A DNA stretch of 64,000 nucleotides from an uncultured Alistipes sp. (GCA_900769445.1 CAAGGR010000109.1:1-64000), one strand, 5' to 3'. Counted from the stretch's first letter, positions 8,298-18,344 are shown. The notes: generated by a model not told the origin, from the sequence alone. Numbers and translations are program-made.

Positions 8298-9272
8298 TTA
8301 TTGCTTAACACCACCAATCTGCACATCTTTATCGGTCTCCATATTTGAGGACTTTACACCCACGGGGGTCTGCTTAGAGCCACTCTGCGCGGATCTGCTA
8401 TCTAAGCGTCGATCGCGTTCAGGTGTTATAGGTGCTATAGGTCTCTTGGCGCCACCATCAATCTGCATCGCACCATGAGGTTTTGAGTTATCTGCTGGAC
8501 GGACAACATTATCATCCAACATTTTCGGAGAGGCAAAAGCTGGTCGGTTATTAGCCTTACCCCTCTCGTCTCGCTTATTTCTTGCCCCCTTACCTTTTCT
8601 CTCTTCCCTCTCCGAGGCCGACTTGCTCTCCTTGATTTTCTCATCAAGGCTCTTTCGTTTTGTCGTATCACTCTTCTCCGTCTCACGAACATCAAACTCT
8701 ATCTCGGAGCTATATCTACGGAAGTGAATATTCTTCAAATCGTCATCTGCATCGAAGCCTACGCCAAAATGCCAGCCATCAGCCTGCAAGACCTTTGTGT
8801 CCACGTTCGAGTATATCTTCTTAGTTGTTGCATTCCAGAACAACTGCTGAGTATACACCTCTGTAAGACCAGTAACGGTGGTATCGCCCTCCTCACGGTC
8901 GCGACGTATAACCACCACATTGCCCTTTGCCTCCCATAGCTTCTGACGCTCATAGTAGATGGCGTAGTTCGCAGTAATTGTAACCTCGGGTAAAGACAAA
9001 GAGTCGGTATATGTTGTCATTTCAATACCGCGACGAAACTCCTGATATGGGTTGGTAGCCAACCTATAGCCCTCCATTAGCGGAGAGGTGAAGGTATAAG
9101 AGCGCTTACCATTCTCCATCATTGTTATCGTGCGATTCTCGCTCGACTCTGTCATCAGAGTCTCATTATCGTATGATGTAATCTGAGTCTTCTTGCCACA
9201 AGAGAATAGCAATGTAGCACTCCCCACTACGGAGAGTGCTATCACTGCATATCGTTTAATTCTCAAGAACAT
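8298..9272 (-). CDS. lptC: LptC-like LPS export protein with long charged C-terminal tail
   Basis: LptC carries LPS from the inner-membrane ABC transporter to LptA. The N-terminus (FLRIKRYAVIALSV, then LLFSCGKK) is a membrane anchor or lipoprotein signal. The LptC beta-jellyroll spans about residues 50-190, with phrases such as YAIYYERQKLWEAKGNVVV and KIYSNVDTKVLQADG. From about residue 195 to 324 the sequence turns into a Lys/Arg/Ser/Glu-rich, low-complexity tail that I do not know from standard LptC. The frame is open and codon use looks normal, so it does not look like a frameshift. It lies between the TPR gene and gldE, the usual Bacteroidales order. Confidence 0.85.
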   Translation of the reverse strand: MFLRIKRYAVIALSVVGSATLLFSCGKKTQITSYDNETLMTESSENRTITMMENGKRSYTFTSPLMEGYRLATNPYQEFRRGIEMTTYTDSLSLPEVTITANYAIYYERQKLWEAKGNVVVIRRDREEGDTTVTGLTEVYTQQLFWNATTKKIYSNVDTKVLQADGWHFGVGFDADDDLKNIHFRRYSSEIEFDVRETEKSDTTKRKSLDEKIKESKSASEREERKGKGARNKRDERGKANNRPAFASPKMLDDNVVRPADNSKPHGAMQIDGGAKRPIAPITPERDRRLDSRSAQSGSKQTPVGVKSSNMETDKDVQIGGVKQ

Positions 9273-9295
9273 ATCTCAGTTAAACGCTTATACTT

Positions 9296-10642
9296 TTAAC
9301 GGTAACGAACAGTTGTAGTCTGACCCTTAGCAAAGCCACAAAGGATAGTGTAACGATCACCCTGTGAAAGCTCTGCGAAGAAGCACTGCTCCTGTGGAGG
9401 GAATGCAGCACGGTAAGCATTCATCAACTGCTGTGCAGCCTTCAATACATCTGGCTCATCCTTGAGAAGGTTAGCAGCCTGAGCCATAGCATCGTATGCA
9501 GCCCAGTAAACTGTTGTACCACCGACCTTATCCTCTGGACATGGTGTAGATGCGTAGCACTGACCAAGGATGAAGTATGAGTAGCCATTCTCTGGGTTGA
9601 TACCACGCAACTCACGTGCAGCCTCAGCAGCAGCATTGTAGTTCTGTGCGCTAATCTCGATAAGGGCAATCTGAACATACAAAGGCTCCTTACGTGCAGG
9701 ATCTGCCTCAACAGCCAAAGCCTCACGCAAGTACTTCAACGCCTTATCGTTCTCACCACGGTTCTGGAAGCCCTGAGCAAGGAAGAGTGCAGTCTCAGAA
9801 GATGGGTTTACAGCGTAATACTTCTCGGTTGAAGCGAAGAAGAAGTCGCTTGTACACTGAGCGCGAGACATAAGAGCTACTGCCTGAGCCAAAAGCGCTG
9901 TGTTGTCTGGATCAGCCTCAAGCTTTGCAGAGAACAATGTCTCAAGGTTCTCACAGCTTGCAGCACCACTTGTACCGAAGCTGCTCTCGAAAATCTCCTT
10001 ATACTGCTCATCCTCAGCAGAAATCTCAGCAAACAATGGAGAGAGACGCTCATACTCTGCGAGTACGATATCGCTGGTTACATTGTCATCATACTCATAA
10101 TCCTCGCAAAGATATTTGTAGTATGAAGCTACGATATCAAGGTTTACACGACCAGCCTCGATACCTGCATCCACAGCATCCTTCAAACCAGAGCGGAGCA
10201 ATGGACGGTCTGTTGTGCAGTAACGGAGCATATCACGAGCCTTCATATCAAGGATATAATCCTTACCATTCTTCTGGTGGTTACCAAAGTATACAACACG
10301 CTGGTCGTAGATATAGAGTACAGAGTCGATAAACATACGTCTCTGCTCAACGCTACGAGCGCGCTGTGCCTTATTCTTGTAGATGGTTACACCACGAGCG
10401 AAAGTCTGCTGTGAAGCCTCTGGGCACTTCTCCAAGAGCTGCTGGAAGTAGTGTGCTGCACGGTTGAAATCCTTAGCATCAATAGCCTCCTTAAGGTAGT
10501 TGCTGGCAAGGATATTCTCTTGACGCTCCTCAACGGTTGCGCCCCACTTGCCATAAACCTTGTCGTCGCTAAAATCCTGTGCCGATGCGCTAAAGCCCAC
10601 GAACATAGCTACGGCAGCCAAAAGAAATTTTACGCTTTTCAT
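9296..10642 (-). CDS. Secreted tetratricopeptide-repeat protein
   Basis: The 448-residue protein has a Sec signal peptide (FLLAAVAMFVGFSASAQ) and is then almost all helical. TPR-like pairs are visible around residues 280-390 (FLAQGFQNRGENDKALKYLR, YVQIALIEISAQNYNAAAEA, SYFILGQCYAST). It is a conserved neighbour of lptC in Bacteroidales and is probably a periplasmic scaffold, but no specific partner can be named. It is separated by 60 bases from the upstream OMP gene and 23 bases from lptC, suggesting cotranscription. Confidence 0.8.
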   Translation of the reverse strand: MKSVKFLLAAVAMFVGFSASAQDFSDDKVYGKWGATVEERQENILASNYLKEAIDAKDFNRAAHYFQQLLEKCPEASQQTFARGVTIYKNKAQRARSVEQRRMFIDSVLYIYDQRVVYFGNHQKNGKDYILDMKARDMLRYCTTDRPLLRSGLKDAVDAGIEAGRVNLDIVASYYKYLCEDYEYDDNVTSDIVLAEYERLSPLFAEISAEDEQYKEIFESSFGTSGAASCENLETLFSAKLEADPDNTALLAQAVALMSRAQCTSDFFFASTEKYYAVNPSSETALFLAQGFQNRGENDKALKYLREALAVEADPARKEPLYVQIALIEISAQNYNAAAEAARELRGINPENGYSYFILGQCYASTPCPEDKVGGTTVYWAAYDAMAQAANLLKDEPDVLKAAQQLMNAYRAAFPPQEQCFFAELSQGDRYTILCGFAKGQTTTVRYR

Positions 10643-10702
10643 AAATTGTAGTTGGTTTTTAATTTTATAATTTTGTTTATGTTCTTCACTCTATGGATTA
10701 TG

Positions 10703-12100
10703 TTAGTCGTACTTCTGCTGAACAAACCAGTAGTCGGCAGTATCTGCAGAGAATAGCGAGAATCCCAAGGTTATCTTGAAGCTATTTTGGCACACAAGAC
10801 CCACCTTCTGAGCATCTATCTGGATAGGTTTCTTTGCCGACATACGACCATACTCAAAGCCAATATTCATTGTAGATATACCCCAAATCTTTAGTGGCAT
10901 ACCCAAACCTGCAGTTACAGCAAAGGTATTTATCTTCTCGCCACCGAATGTTTGGTAGTAGTTACCTGCTCGCACACCCACACGATATGCAACACGGTTG
11001 AAGTAGTTACGAACATCGTTCTGACGTGGTGTAAACTCAAAGCCGAGTTTCATGGTGTGCGTATCTACATATCGCACATCCACAGTCGCAGGTGTCGTAT
11101 TCTCAGCATAGCCAGCATTATCGCCACCCCAAGAGGCATAGAGGTAATCAGCACCCCACGCCATCTTACGATTGCGGAAGAAGAGACCAACGCCCACCTG
11201 ATGTGGCACACGCAACTCTAAGGCATCAATTCTACTACGAATAGGGTTTGCCTGAATGCTATTTATCACATTATCGGTGTAGACATAGTTCGACTTCTTA
11301 GGATTTAGCTTACCACCAAAATCGTATGTAGCACCTATTGTAAAGCTCTTTGTCTCGGTCTGCACAGGACTCCACTGAAGACCAGCTTGGAACTTGATAT
11401 TGCTAACCACATAGGTATCGATACCCTTTGTTGATGCATAGACACCCGATCCAGTAACAACATTTACAGCTACAGTCTCGTATGAACGGGTTACATTACC
11501 CCAATAATACTTCGCCGCCACACCAATAGAGAACTTCTGCCATGGCGCCCAACCAAACGACATCTTCACCTCGCTGATATCGCCATCGCCATCATGACCA
11601 TAGCGCACACGACCTATATCCGCCCAAGTATCCTCGTTCTGATCCGTGGTCTTAACCTTGTATCCCACGCTACTATATGGGGCAATGCTAAACGAGAAAC
11701 CAACACGCTCTGCCAATGGGAATGTAAGTGCAATGCTATGGATATTTGCACCGTTGTAGGCGGTATTTGCTGGTGTTGTAGCCTTGTTATCAGCATTGTA
11801 CTTCTGCTGACTATTGCGGAAGTGCGTAGCATCAAAGCCCACATCAAAGAGAAAACTCTTCTGTGGAGCGATGCTTGCTGCCGCAGGGTTTTGAGCATTT
11901 ATCTCACCATAGTTTCGTACAGCAATACCTACACCACCCATACTACGCATCTGCGCAGAGCCAGGTGTTAACAACTCTCCCATACCATACATTGAGTATG
12001 GTGAATAGGCATTGATACTACTCGTCTGTGCCGACACCATAAAAGGCATCAACATAAGCACTATCAAACCTAAAATTATCTCTCTATTCACTCTTTGCAT
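10703..12100 (-). CDS. Outer-membrane beta-barrel protein (FadL/OmpP1-like)
   Basis: The 465-residue product has a signal peptide (MQRVNREIILGLIVLMLM, cleavage after VSAQ) and long alternating beta strands to the C-terminus. The early segment SPYSMYGMGELLTPGSAQMRSMGG is typical of Bacteroidetes FadL-like barrels encoded next to coaX. It may admit hydrophobic compounds, but the substrate is unknown. I chose the ATG at 12100, which puts the signal peptide at the N-terminus; it overlaps the end of coaX by 17 bases, a sign of translational coupling. Confidence 0.8.
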   Translation of the reverse strand: MQRVNREIILGLIVLMLMPFMVSAQTSSINAYSPYSMYGMGELLTPGSAQMRSMGGVGIAVRNYGEINAQNPAAASIAPQKSFLFDVGFDATHFRNSQQKYNADNKATTPANTAYNGANIHSIALTFPLAERVGFSFSIAPYSSVGYKVKTTDQNEDTWADIGRVRYGHDGDGDISEVKMSFGWAPWQKFSIGVAAKYYWGNVTRSYETVAVNVVTGSGVYASTKGIDTYVVSNIKFQAGLQWSPVQTETKSFTIGATYDFGGKLNPKKSNYVYTDNVINSIQANPIRSRIDALELRVPHQVGVGLFFRNRKMAWGADYLYASWGGDNAGYAENTTPATVDVRYVDTHTMKLGFEFTPRQNDVRNYFNRVAYRVGVRAGNYYQTFGGEKINTFAVTAGLGMPLKIWGISTMNIGFEYGRMSAKKPIQIDAQKVGLVCQNSFKITLGFSLFSADTADYWFVQQKYD

Positions 12101-12818
12101 TGTACTCCAAAATTGTGGCAAGCCCATAAATTAGCGGCTCACAGTCTGCAAATATCGTATTTTTAATTCTCTTTACAAAATATTTTGCGTCGCCACCAGT
12201 AAAAATTATGCGATTTTTATCATTTTCTTTAGAAAATGCCTCCACATAACCCCTTATTTCATGTTCAACACCTCGCATCACTCCCTGCTCTATAGCTTCA
12301 ACCGTAGTACGACCATACTCCAAAACCGCCTCCGTAGGCTCACATAAAGGCAAGCAAGCAGTGTAGTCGGCAAGCGCACGGAAACGTGTGGTAACACCTG
12401 GCGAGATATTACCTCCACGATACTCTCCGCCGATAACATAGTCGATGGTGATGGCTGTACCAAAGTCAACGACCATGATATCGCAATCTGGCGACATCGC
12501 CCATGCTCCCACCGCAGCAGCGAGTCTATCAGCGCCCAAAGTTTGCGGTGTTAGATAGCCATTTTTGATAGGTATTGGCGTGGTGGCTGGGGTAAAGAGC
12601 AAGACATTATCAACATATCTCTCAACCATCGTTTTAAGGCTCTCACCATCGCCCCTTGTAGTCGAAATTATGGCAGAGTCTATACCCCCATACTGTTCCA
12701 CTACCTCCGACAAAATAGCATCATCAAGAGCCTCTGACACAGCCTGATATATAATTTTAGAATCCTCCATCAATACGACTTTGACTCTACTATTTCCAAC
12801 ATCTATGATTAAATACAT
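12084..12818 (-). CDS. coaX: Type III pantothenate kinase
   Basis: CoaX catalyses the first step of coenzyme A synthesis, ATP + pantothenate to 4'-phosphopantothenate. The 244-residue protein shows the ASKHA fold: DVGNSRVKVVL (4-14), GADRLAAAVGAW, the catalytic region MVVDFGTAITIDYV, GGNISPGV and IFTGGDAKYF. The ATG at 12818 gives the standard N-terminus MYLIIDVGN; the longer frame runs back into mfd. Only four bases separate it from the mfd stop, so the two are probably cotranscribed. No other pantothenate kinase type is present in the window. Confidence 0.95.
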   Translation of the reverse strand: MYLIIDVGNSRVKVVLMEDSKIIYQAVSEALDDAILSEVVEQYGGIDSAIISTTRGDGESLKTMVERYVDNVLLFTPATTPIPIKNGYLTPQTLGADRLAAAVGAWAMSPDCDIMVVDFGTAITIDYVIGGEYRGGNISPGVTTRFRALADYTACLPLCEPTEAVLEYGRTTVEAIEQGVMRGVEHEIRGYVEAFSKENDKNRIIFTGGDAKYFVKRIKNTIFADCEPLIYGLATILEYNAKSE

Positions 12819-12822
12819 ACCA

Positions 12823-15800
12823 CTATTTTTTGCTCTCTCCATTTGCCGTACGTGCCAACGAACGAAGCATCTCCACGCCCTCGGCAACTGAATATATCTT
12901 TCTAACGGTCATCGACAGACGATTATTATACTGCTTGACGACAAATCTATCTGGCTCCGACACCACCCTACGAAGCATATTTAGGAATGTATCGGTCTTG
13001 AAGAATGGCGAGTTGTTATCGCCCACAAAACGCACAATCATCAAACCATTCTTAACTTTAACATGCTCCATACCGAGATTGATAGCCTCACGACGCAACT
13101 TTACCACATCCATAAGCTCCCTTACAGGTTGTGGCACAGCACCAAATCTATCCTGCAGACGTACAATCAATGCCTCAAACTGAGCATCATCACGCATAGC
13201 ATCTATCTCGCGATAGAGGCGCAACTTCTCGCTCTGCGAGCGCACATAACTATCTGGAATTGAGGCATCAATATCGATATCAATGGTAGCATCATCCACA
13301 AAAGAGATATCGCGCATAGCATCGTTCTCCGCCTGCGACAAGCCCGAAGTATCAAGACCCTCGGCACGAAGCTCCGAGATAGCTTGATTCAAAATTTTCT
13401 GGTAGGTCTCAATGCCAACATCCGCGATAAAACCACTCTGCTCAGCACCGAGAAGATTACCCGCGCCTCGAATATCAAGATCCTGCATCGCAATATTAAA
13501 TCCCGAACCCAAATCCGAAAACTCCTCGATAGCTCTCAACCTACGTCGAGCATCATCTCCGATAAGCTCATTCGGAGGCGACAACAAATAGCAAAAGCCC
13601 TTTCTATCCGAACGGCCTACACGACCTCTCAACTGGTGCAAATCGCTTAGACCAAAGCGGTGAGCATCGTTGATAATGATAGTGTTAGCATTCGCAATAT
13701 CAATACCATTCTCGATAATAGTCGTTGCCACCAACACATCAAACTCACCATATATAAAGTCCATGATAAGCTTCTCGAGCTGCTCGGCAGGCATACGACC
13801 ATGACCTATTGCGACACGCGCCTTAGGACAGAGACGAGTGATAACTCCCTGAATGGTCATCAAGTCCTCCACGCGATTATGCACAAAGTAGACCTGACCG
13901 CCACGTGATAGCTCCTCCTCGATAGCATCCTTTATAACCTCCTCCGAGAATATATGCGACTCTGTAACAATAGGTTGCCTATTTGGTGGCGGTGTCGATA
14001 TAATCGACAAATCGCGCGACCCCATAAGCGAGAATTGCAATGTACGTGGAATAGGCGTTGCTGTAAGAGTCAACGTATCCACAGCAACTGAAAGCTGCGT
14101 TAGCTTCTCCTTTGCTGCCACACCAAACTTCTGCTCCTCGTCAATAATAAGTAGACCTAAATCGTGGAACTCCAGTTGCTTAGATAGCAACTTATGTGTA
14201 CCAATAAGGATATCTATTTTACCCGATTTCAGCTCCTCGACAATACGTCGAGTCTCCTTTGCCGACTTTGTTCTGTTGATATACTCCACCGTTACTGGCA
14301 AATCGCGCAGACGCTCCGAGAAGGAGCGATAGTGTTGCAAGGCAAGGATAGTCGTAGGTACAAGAACAGCCGTCTGCTTACCATCACACGCAGCCTTAAA
14401 TGCCGCACGAATTGCCACCTCGGTCTTACCAAAGCCCACATCGCCACAGACAAGTCTATCCATCGGCTGATCGGACTCCATATCGCTCTTAATTGCCGCC
14501 ACAGCACTCTGCTGATCAGGCGTATCCTCCCACTTAAACGAAGCCTCCAACTCCTGCTGCAAGTATCCATCTTCGGAGAAAGCAAAGCCCTTCGATGACT
14601 TACGTTTAGCATACAAGGCTATAAGCTCACGCGAGATATCCTTGACCGCCTTTTTGGTTGTATCCTTCAGCTTCTGCCAAGCGCCGTTACCCAATTTGTA
14701 TATCTTCGGAGCCTCACCCTCGCCACTCTTATAGCGCGATATGCGGTGCAGGGCATGGACATTTACAAAAAGGATATCGTTATCCTTGTATATCAGCTTG
14801 ATAGCCTCCTTTACCCTGCCATTCTCATTTAGCTTCACAAGACCTCCAAAGCGACCGACACCGTGGTCAATATGCACCACAAAGTCGCCCACCTTCAAGG
14901 CATTGAGTTCCGCAACAGTCATCTGCTCGTCGCGCTTAATCTCGCCACGCAGACGATAGCGCTGATAGCGGTCAAATATCTGATGATCGGTATATACGCA
15001 AATCCTAAGAGTGTTATCTATGAAGCCTTCGTGGATAACCAAGTCCTCAGCGCGGAAGTCCACCTGACGACGACCTACTTGATGGAAGATATTTGTAAGT
15101 CGCTCAACCTGAGCCTTATTATGCGAGAGTATCATCGTCTGATAACCACGCTCCCTATTCCAGCGAATATCATCCGCCAACATCTCAAAGTTGCGGTTAA
15201 AGGCTGGCTGTGGCGCAGTATCGAAGGTAAGTGTCTCGGTAGCTGGGCGCTCTTTGATATTATCCTTTCTTACCACAAGTGTAGAGTGCGCCCAGTCGGA
15301 TAGCAGTCGCTGACGCGAGGTTACACGCGAGGTGAAGCTCTCAGCCTGCTCCTCATTCTCAGCACTCTCCAACAACTTTTTACGTATGTCAGCAATCTTA
15401 CGTAGCGCAAAGTCGCCATCGCCAACCCACCATGTAGCCTCACCAGCAAACTCCGCCAATGACACCCTCTCGCCATCCTCTCGCGTGGTATTGGGGATGA
15501 TATAGACCTCATCGGGGCGCTCCTCCGAGAGCTGACTCGCTATATCAAATCTACGCAACGAGTCTATCTCATCGCCAAAGAAGTCGACACGATATGGACG
15601 CGACTCGGCATAAGAGAAGATATCTACAAGACCGCCTCGCACAGAGTACTGACCAGGCTCGTAGACAAACTCCACACGCACAAAATTATGCTCATCCAAC
15701 CACGCCACAAGCTCGCTTTGCTTCATAGCATCGCCTCGATGCAGATGCAACGACTGCTTATCGAGATTAACACGTCCCGTAACCGTCTCTGCCAACGCCT

Positions 15801-16173
15801 CGGGGTATGTACACACAACCAAATATCCCTCGCGATGGTTAGTTATAGCATTTAGCGTAGCGGTGCGCTGCACCACGCCCTGAGCATCCTCCGAACCATA
15901 CGCCAACGAACGCTTATAGCCCGATGGGAAGAATGCTACATCTTGATCGTTTAGCAACTCATAGAAGTCATTGACAAGATATGCGGCACTATCCCTATCC
16001 TCCATAAGGAAGATATGTAGACCTCCCATGCGCTCTATTGTTGCGGCAGCATATAACGAAAAAGCCCCGCCGACCACCTGATTTAGGTGGACGGTAGAGC
16101 CTCTATGTTCCAAACATTTGTACAACTTATCCGCGAGTTTGGAATCACGAACAAGTCCCTTCAAATAGTTCAT
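12823..16173 (-). CDS. mfd: Transcription-repair coupling factor Mfd
   Basis: Mfd removes RNA polymerase stalled at DNA lesions and recruits UvrA. The 1116-residue protein has the UvrB-homology region at the N-terminus, the RNAP-interaction (CarD-like) domain (LKVGDFVVHIDHGVGRFGG, about 430-500) and a RecG-like helicase with Walker A CGDVGFGKTEVA (near 578), IDEEQKFGV (near 678) and TATPIPRTLQ. The later motifs LVATTIIENGIDIANANTI and LRGRVGRSDRKG follow, and a C-terminal TRCF domain ends it. Length is normal. It is 17 bases downstream of rng. Confidence 0.97.
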   Translation of the reverse strand: MNYLKGLVRDSKLADKLYKCLEHRGSTVHLNQVVGGAFSLYAAATIERMGGLHIFLMEDRDSAAYLVNDFYELLNDQDVAFFPSGYKRSLAYGSEDAQGVVQRTATLNAITNHREGYLVVCTYPEALAETVTGRVNLDKQSLHLHRGDAMKQSELVAWLDEHNFVRVEFVYEPGQYSVRGGLVDIFSYAESRPYRVDFFGDEIDSLRRFDIASQLSEERPDEVYIIPNTTREDGERVSLAEFAGEATWWVGDGDFALRKIADIRKKLLESAENEEQAESFTSRVTSRQRLLSDWAHSTLVVRKDNIKERPATETLTFDTAPQPAFNRNFEMLADDIRWNRERGYQTMILSHNKAQVERLTNIFHQVGRRQVDFRAEDLVIHEGFIDNTLRICVYTDHQIFDRYQRYRLRGEIKRDEQMTVAELNALKVGDFVVHIDHGVGRFGGLVKLNENGRVKEAIKLIYKDNDILFVNVHALHRISRYKSGEGEAPKIYKLGNGAWQKLKDTTKKAVKDISRELIALYAKRKSSKGFAFSEDGYLQQELEASFKWEDTPDQQSAVAAIKSDMESDQPMDRLVCGDVGFGKTEVAIRAAFKAACDGKQTAVLVPTTILALQHYRSFSERLRDLPVTVEYINRTKSAKETRRIVEELKSGKIDILIGTHKLLSKQLEFHDLGLLIIDEEQKFGVAAKEKLTQLSVAVDTLTLTATPIPRTLQFSLMGSRDLSIISTPPPNRQPIVTESHIFSEEVIKDAIEEELSRGGQVYFVHNRVEDLMTIQGVITRLCPKARVAIGHGRMPAEQLEKLIMDFIYGEFDVLVATTIIENGIDIANANTIIINDAHRFGLSDLHQLRGRVGRSDRKGFCYLLSPPNELIGDDARRRLRAIEEFSDLGSGFNIAMQDLDIRGAGNLLGAEQSGFIADVGIETYQKILNQAISELRAEGLDTSGLSQAENDAMRDISFVDDATIDIDIDASIPDSYVRSQSEKLRLYREIDAMRDDAQFEALIVRLQDRFGAVPQPVRELMDVVKLRREAINLGMEHVKVKNGLMIVRFVGDNNSPFFKTDTFLNMLRRVVSEPDRFVVKQYNNRLSMTVRKIYSVAEGVEMLRSLARTANGESKK

Positions 16174-16190
16174 ATCGCTTCGTAAGGGTT

Positions 16191-17747
16191 TTACTCTTGA
16201 GAGTTAACAAGAAGCGACTCTCCCTTTCTGTCGAAGTATCCAACATCCACCATACCGACACTCTGCGAAGAGCTTAGCTTAATGAATGTCTTATACTTAA
16301 AAATCCAACGCAATCTTCTTGAGATAATACCCTTAGTAAGATAGGCCTTAACATAAGGACTTACCCTAAGGTTGATGTATCTCGATCCCTTTTCTGCAAG
16401 AAGTTGTATCTGTCCCTCGATTCTATTCTCGAGCAAGATTGTAGGGCCAACCTTACCCGTACCATAGCATGTAGGACAGATATCCGAAGTCTCCTCCATG
16501 GCAATTGGGCGCACACGCTGTCGCGTAATCTGCATTAGACCGAACTTGGTTAGCGGCAGAATAGTGTGCTTCGCCTTATCCTTTGCCATAAGCTGCTGCA
16601 TCTCCTGAAGAAGTACCTGTCGACTCTGCTGCTTACGCATATCTATAAAGTCGATGATAATGATACCACCCATATCTCTTAGACGCAACTGGCGCGCTAT
16701 CTCGGCTGCTGCTGCAAGGTTCACCTCTAAGGCTGTATGCTCCTGGTCGTCTTCCGCCTTGGTGCGATTTCCTGAGTTCACGTCGATAACGTGCATTGCC
16801 TCAGTGTGTTCGATAATTAGGTAGGCACCACGGCGCAACGATACATACTTTGCGAATAACGACTTAATCTGTTTCGCAACATCAAACTGATCGAAAATTG
16901 GCACTTTACCCTTGTAAAGCTTCACCACCTTCTCCATCTCTGGCTTGATGACGTGTACATAGCTCTTAATCTCTCCGTATAGAGCCTCGTCATCTACAGA
17001 GATTTGCGAGAATGTATCGTTCAGCGAGTCGCGAATAATTGTATTCACTCGGCTCATCTCGCTCATCACGCGAGCGGGAGCCTCACTCTTACGCATATTG
17101 CTAAGAGTCTTGTTCCATCTCTCAACAAGAGAGAGTATGTCTTGCATGATGTCTATATCCTCTGCCGAAGTTGCAGCAGTACGGATTATGACACCGAAAT
17201 TCTTTGGTAGCACATCGAGTGCCACTTTACGAAGTCGTTTCTTCTCAGAATTGGAGCGTATCTTTGTAGATACCATCACCTTGTTTGAGAAAGGCACCAA
17301 CACCACATTACGTCCCGCAAGCGACAAATCGGCTGTCAAGCGTGGACCTTTGGTTGATATCGCCTCCTTGGATATCTGCACCAATACGGTGTCGCCCACC
17401 TTCAGGTGGTCGCCTATACGACCCTCCCTCTCAAGATGTGGCTCGAGCCTCATGCTCTCGACCCTCATCATCTTATCTCCCTTGTTACGACTATCTACGA
17501 TTCGCTTTAGCGACGAATAGTTAGCACCAAGGTCGAGGTAGTGGATAAAGGCATCCTTCTCATGGCCAATATTAACGAACGCAGCATTCAAACCCGGCAT
17601 TATCTTGCGTACGCGACCCATATAGATATCGCCTACCGAGAAACCGTTTTCGCAACGCTCCTTGTTCAACTCCACAAGGACCTTATCCTCGCAGAGCGCA
17701 ATAGAGACCTCCGTTGGATTTACATTGATTATAAGTTCTCTATTCAT
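16191..17747 (-). CDS. rng: Ribonuclease G/E family endoribonuclease
   Basis: The 518-residue protein is RNase G-sized and lacks the long degradosome tail of RNase E. It shows an S1 domain near residues 35-130 (SVGDIYMGRVRKIMPGLNAAF), catalytic aspartates in VIDVNSGN and IIIIDFIDM, and the zinc-link CPTCYGTG near 423. Roles known for the family are 16S rRNA 5'-end maturation and mRNA decay. It follows the hup and bS22-like genes and precedes mfd in what looks like one transcript, an order typical for Bacteroidetes. Confidence 0.95.
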   Translation of the reverse strand: MNRELIINVNPTEVSIALCEDKVLVELNKERCENGFSVGDIYMGRVRKIMPGLNAAFVNIGHEKDAFIHYLDLGANYSSLKRIVDSRNKGDKMMRVESMRLEPHLEREGRIGDHLKVGDTVLVQISKEAISTKGPRLTADLSLAGRNVVLVPFSNKVMVSTKIRSNSEKKRLRKVALDVLPKNFGVIIRTAATSAEDIDIMQDILSLVERWNKTLSNMRKSEAPARVMSEMSRVNTIIRDSLNDTFSQISVDDEALYGEIKSYVHVIKPEMEKVVKLYKGKVPIFDQFDVAKQIKSLFAKYVSLRRGAYLIIEHTEAMHVIDVNSGNRTKAEDDQEHTALEVNLAAAAEIARQLRLRDMGGIIIIDFIDMRKQQSRQVLLQEMQQLMAKDKAKHTILPLTKFGLMQITRQRVRPIAMEETSDICPTCYGTGKVGPTILLENRIEGQIQLLAEKGSRYINLRVSPYVKAYLTKGIISRRLRWIFKYKTFIKLSSSQSVGMVDVGYFDRKGESLLVNSQE

Positions 17748-17833
17748 AATTACAATGTAAACCTGTAAATGTTACTAAAAATAGGTGAAGCTAAGGACTT
17801 GCCTTAGCTCCAACTATGTCCTAATAAGAAAAA

Positions 17834-17923
17834 TTACTTCTTCTTATGACGATTCTTGCGAAGACGCTTCTTACGCTTGTGCGTCGCCATCTTATGACGC
17901 TTGTGCTTCTTTCCGTTTGGCAT
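17834..17923 (-). CDS. 29-residue AURKAIP1/COX24 (bS22-like) ribosomal protein
   Basis: The reading frame starts MPNGKKHKRHKMATHKRK and ends NRHKKK, with 18 Lys/Arg among 29 residues. It resembles the tiny AURKAIP1/COX24 family, whose members include mycobacterial bS22 and mitochondrial mS38 on the small ribosomal subunit. The position between hup and rng is a conserved one for this family in Bacteroidetes. It is too short for usual gene callers. Ribosome binding here is an inference from the family. Confidence 0.8.
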   Translation of the reverse strand: MPNGKKHKRHKMATHKRKKRLRKNRHKKK

Positions 17924-17952
17924 AATTGTATAATATTAAAAGGTTTGTCTAA

Positions 17953-18225
17953 TTATTTTACCTCACCTGCAAAGCTCTTAGCTGGCTTGAAAGCTGGAAT
18001 GTTGTGCTCTGGAATAGTGATAGTAGTATTCTTAGAGATGTTACGAGCAACCTTCTCAGCGCGCTTCTTGATGATGAAGCTACCGAAACCGCGCAAGTAT
18101 ACGTTCTCGCCCTTAATCATAGCGCCCTTAACGCTATCCATAAACGCCTCAACGATAGCCTGCACCTGTACCTTCTCAACACCAGTTGACTTTGCAATCT
18201 CGTTTACGATATCTGCCTTTGTCAT
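17953..18225 (-). CDS. hup: HU-family nucleoid DNA-binding protein
   Basis: The 90-residue protein has the full HU/IHF pattern: helices MTKADIVNEIAKSTGVEK, the GFGSF turn (RGFGSFIIKKRAEKVARN), the DNA-binding arm with INIP-like ITIPEHNIPAFKPAK and the C-terminal helix start SFAGEVK. It probably shapes the nucleoid; HU and IHF cannot be told apart here. A TATATTTG promoter box is 88 bases upstream. The bS22-like gene follows after 29 bases. Confidence 0.95.
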   Translation of the reverse strand: MTKADIVNEIAKSTGVEKVQVQAIVEAFMDSVKGAMIKGENVYLRGFGSFIIKKRAEKVARNISKNTTITIPEHNIPAFKPAKSFAGEVK

Positions 18226-18312
18226 AGTTGTAATTATTTATTTTAGTTATTTTTAGTAAAAATTTTTCACTCTTATTTTATACCAAAACTTAAATTTCGG
18301 CAAAAATGTTCG

Positions 18313-18320
18313 CAAATATA
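18313..18320 (-). promoter_or_regulatory. Promoter -7 box TATATTTG for hup
   Basis: The minus strand reads TATATTTG, a TAnnTTTG match, in the AT-rich stretch between hup and the SRPBCC gene. It implies a leader of roughly 80 bases. Confidence 0.5.
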
Positions 18321-18344
18321 CAGCAACTTTGTAAAATATGCAAG

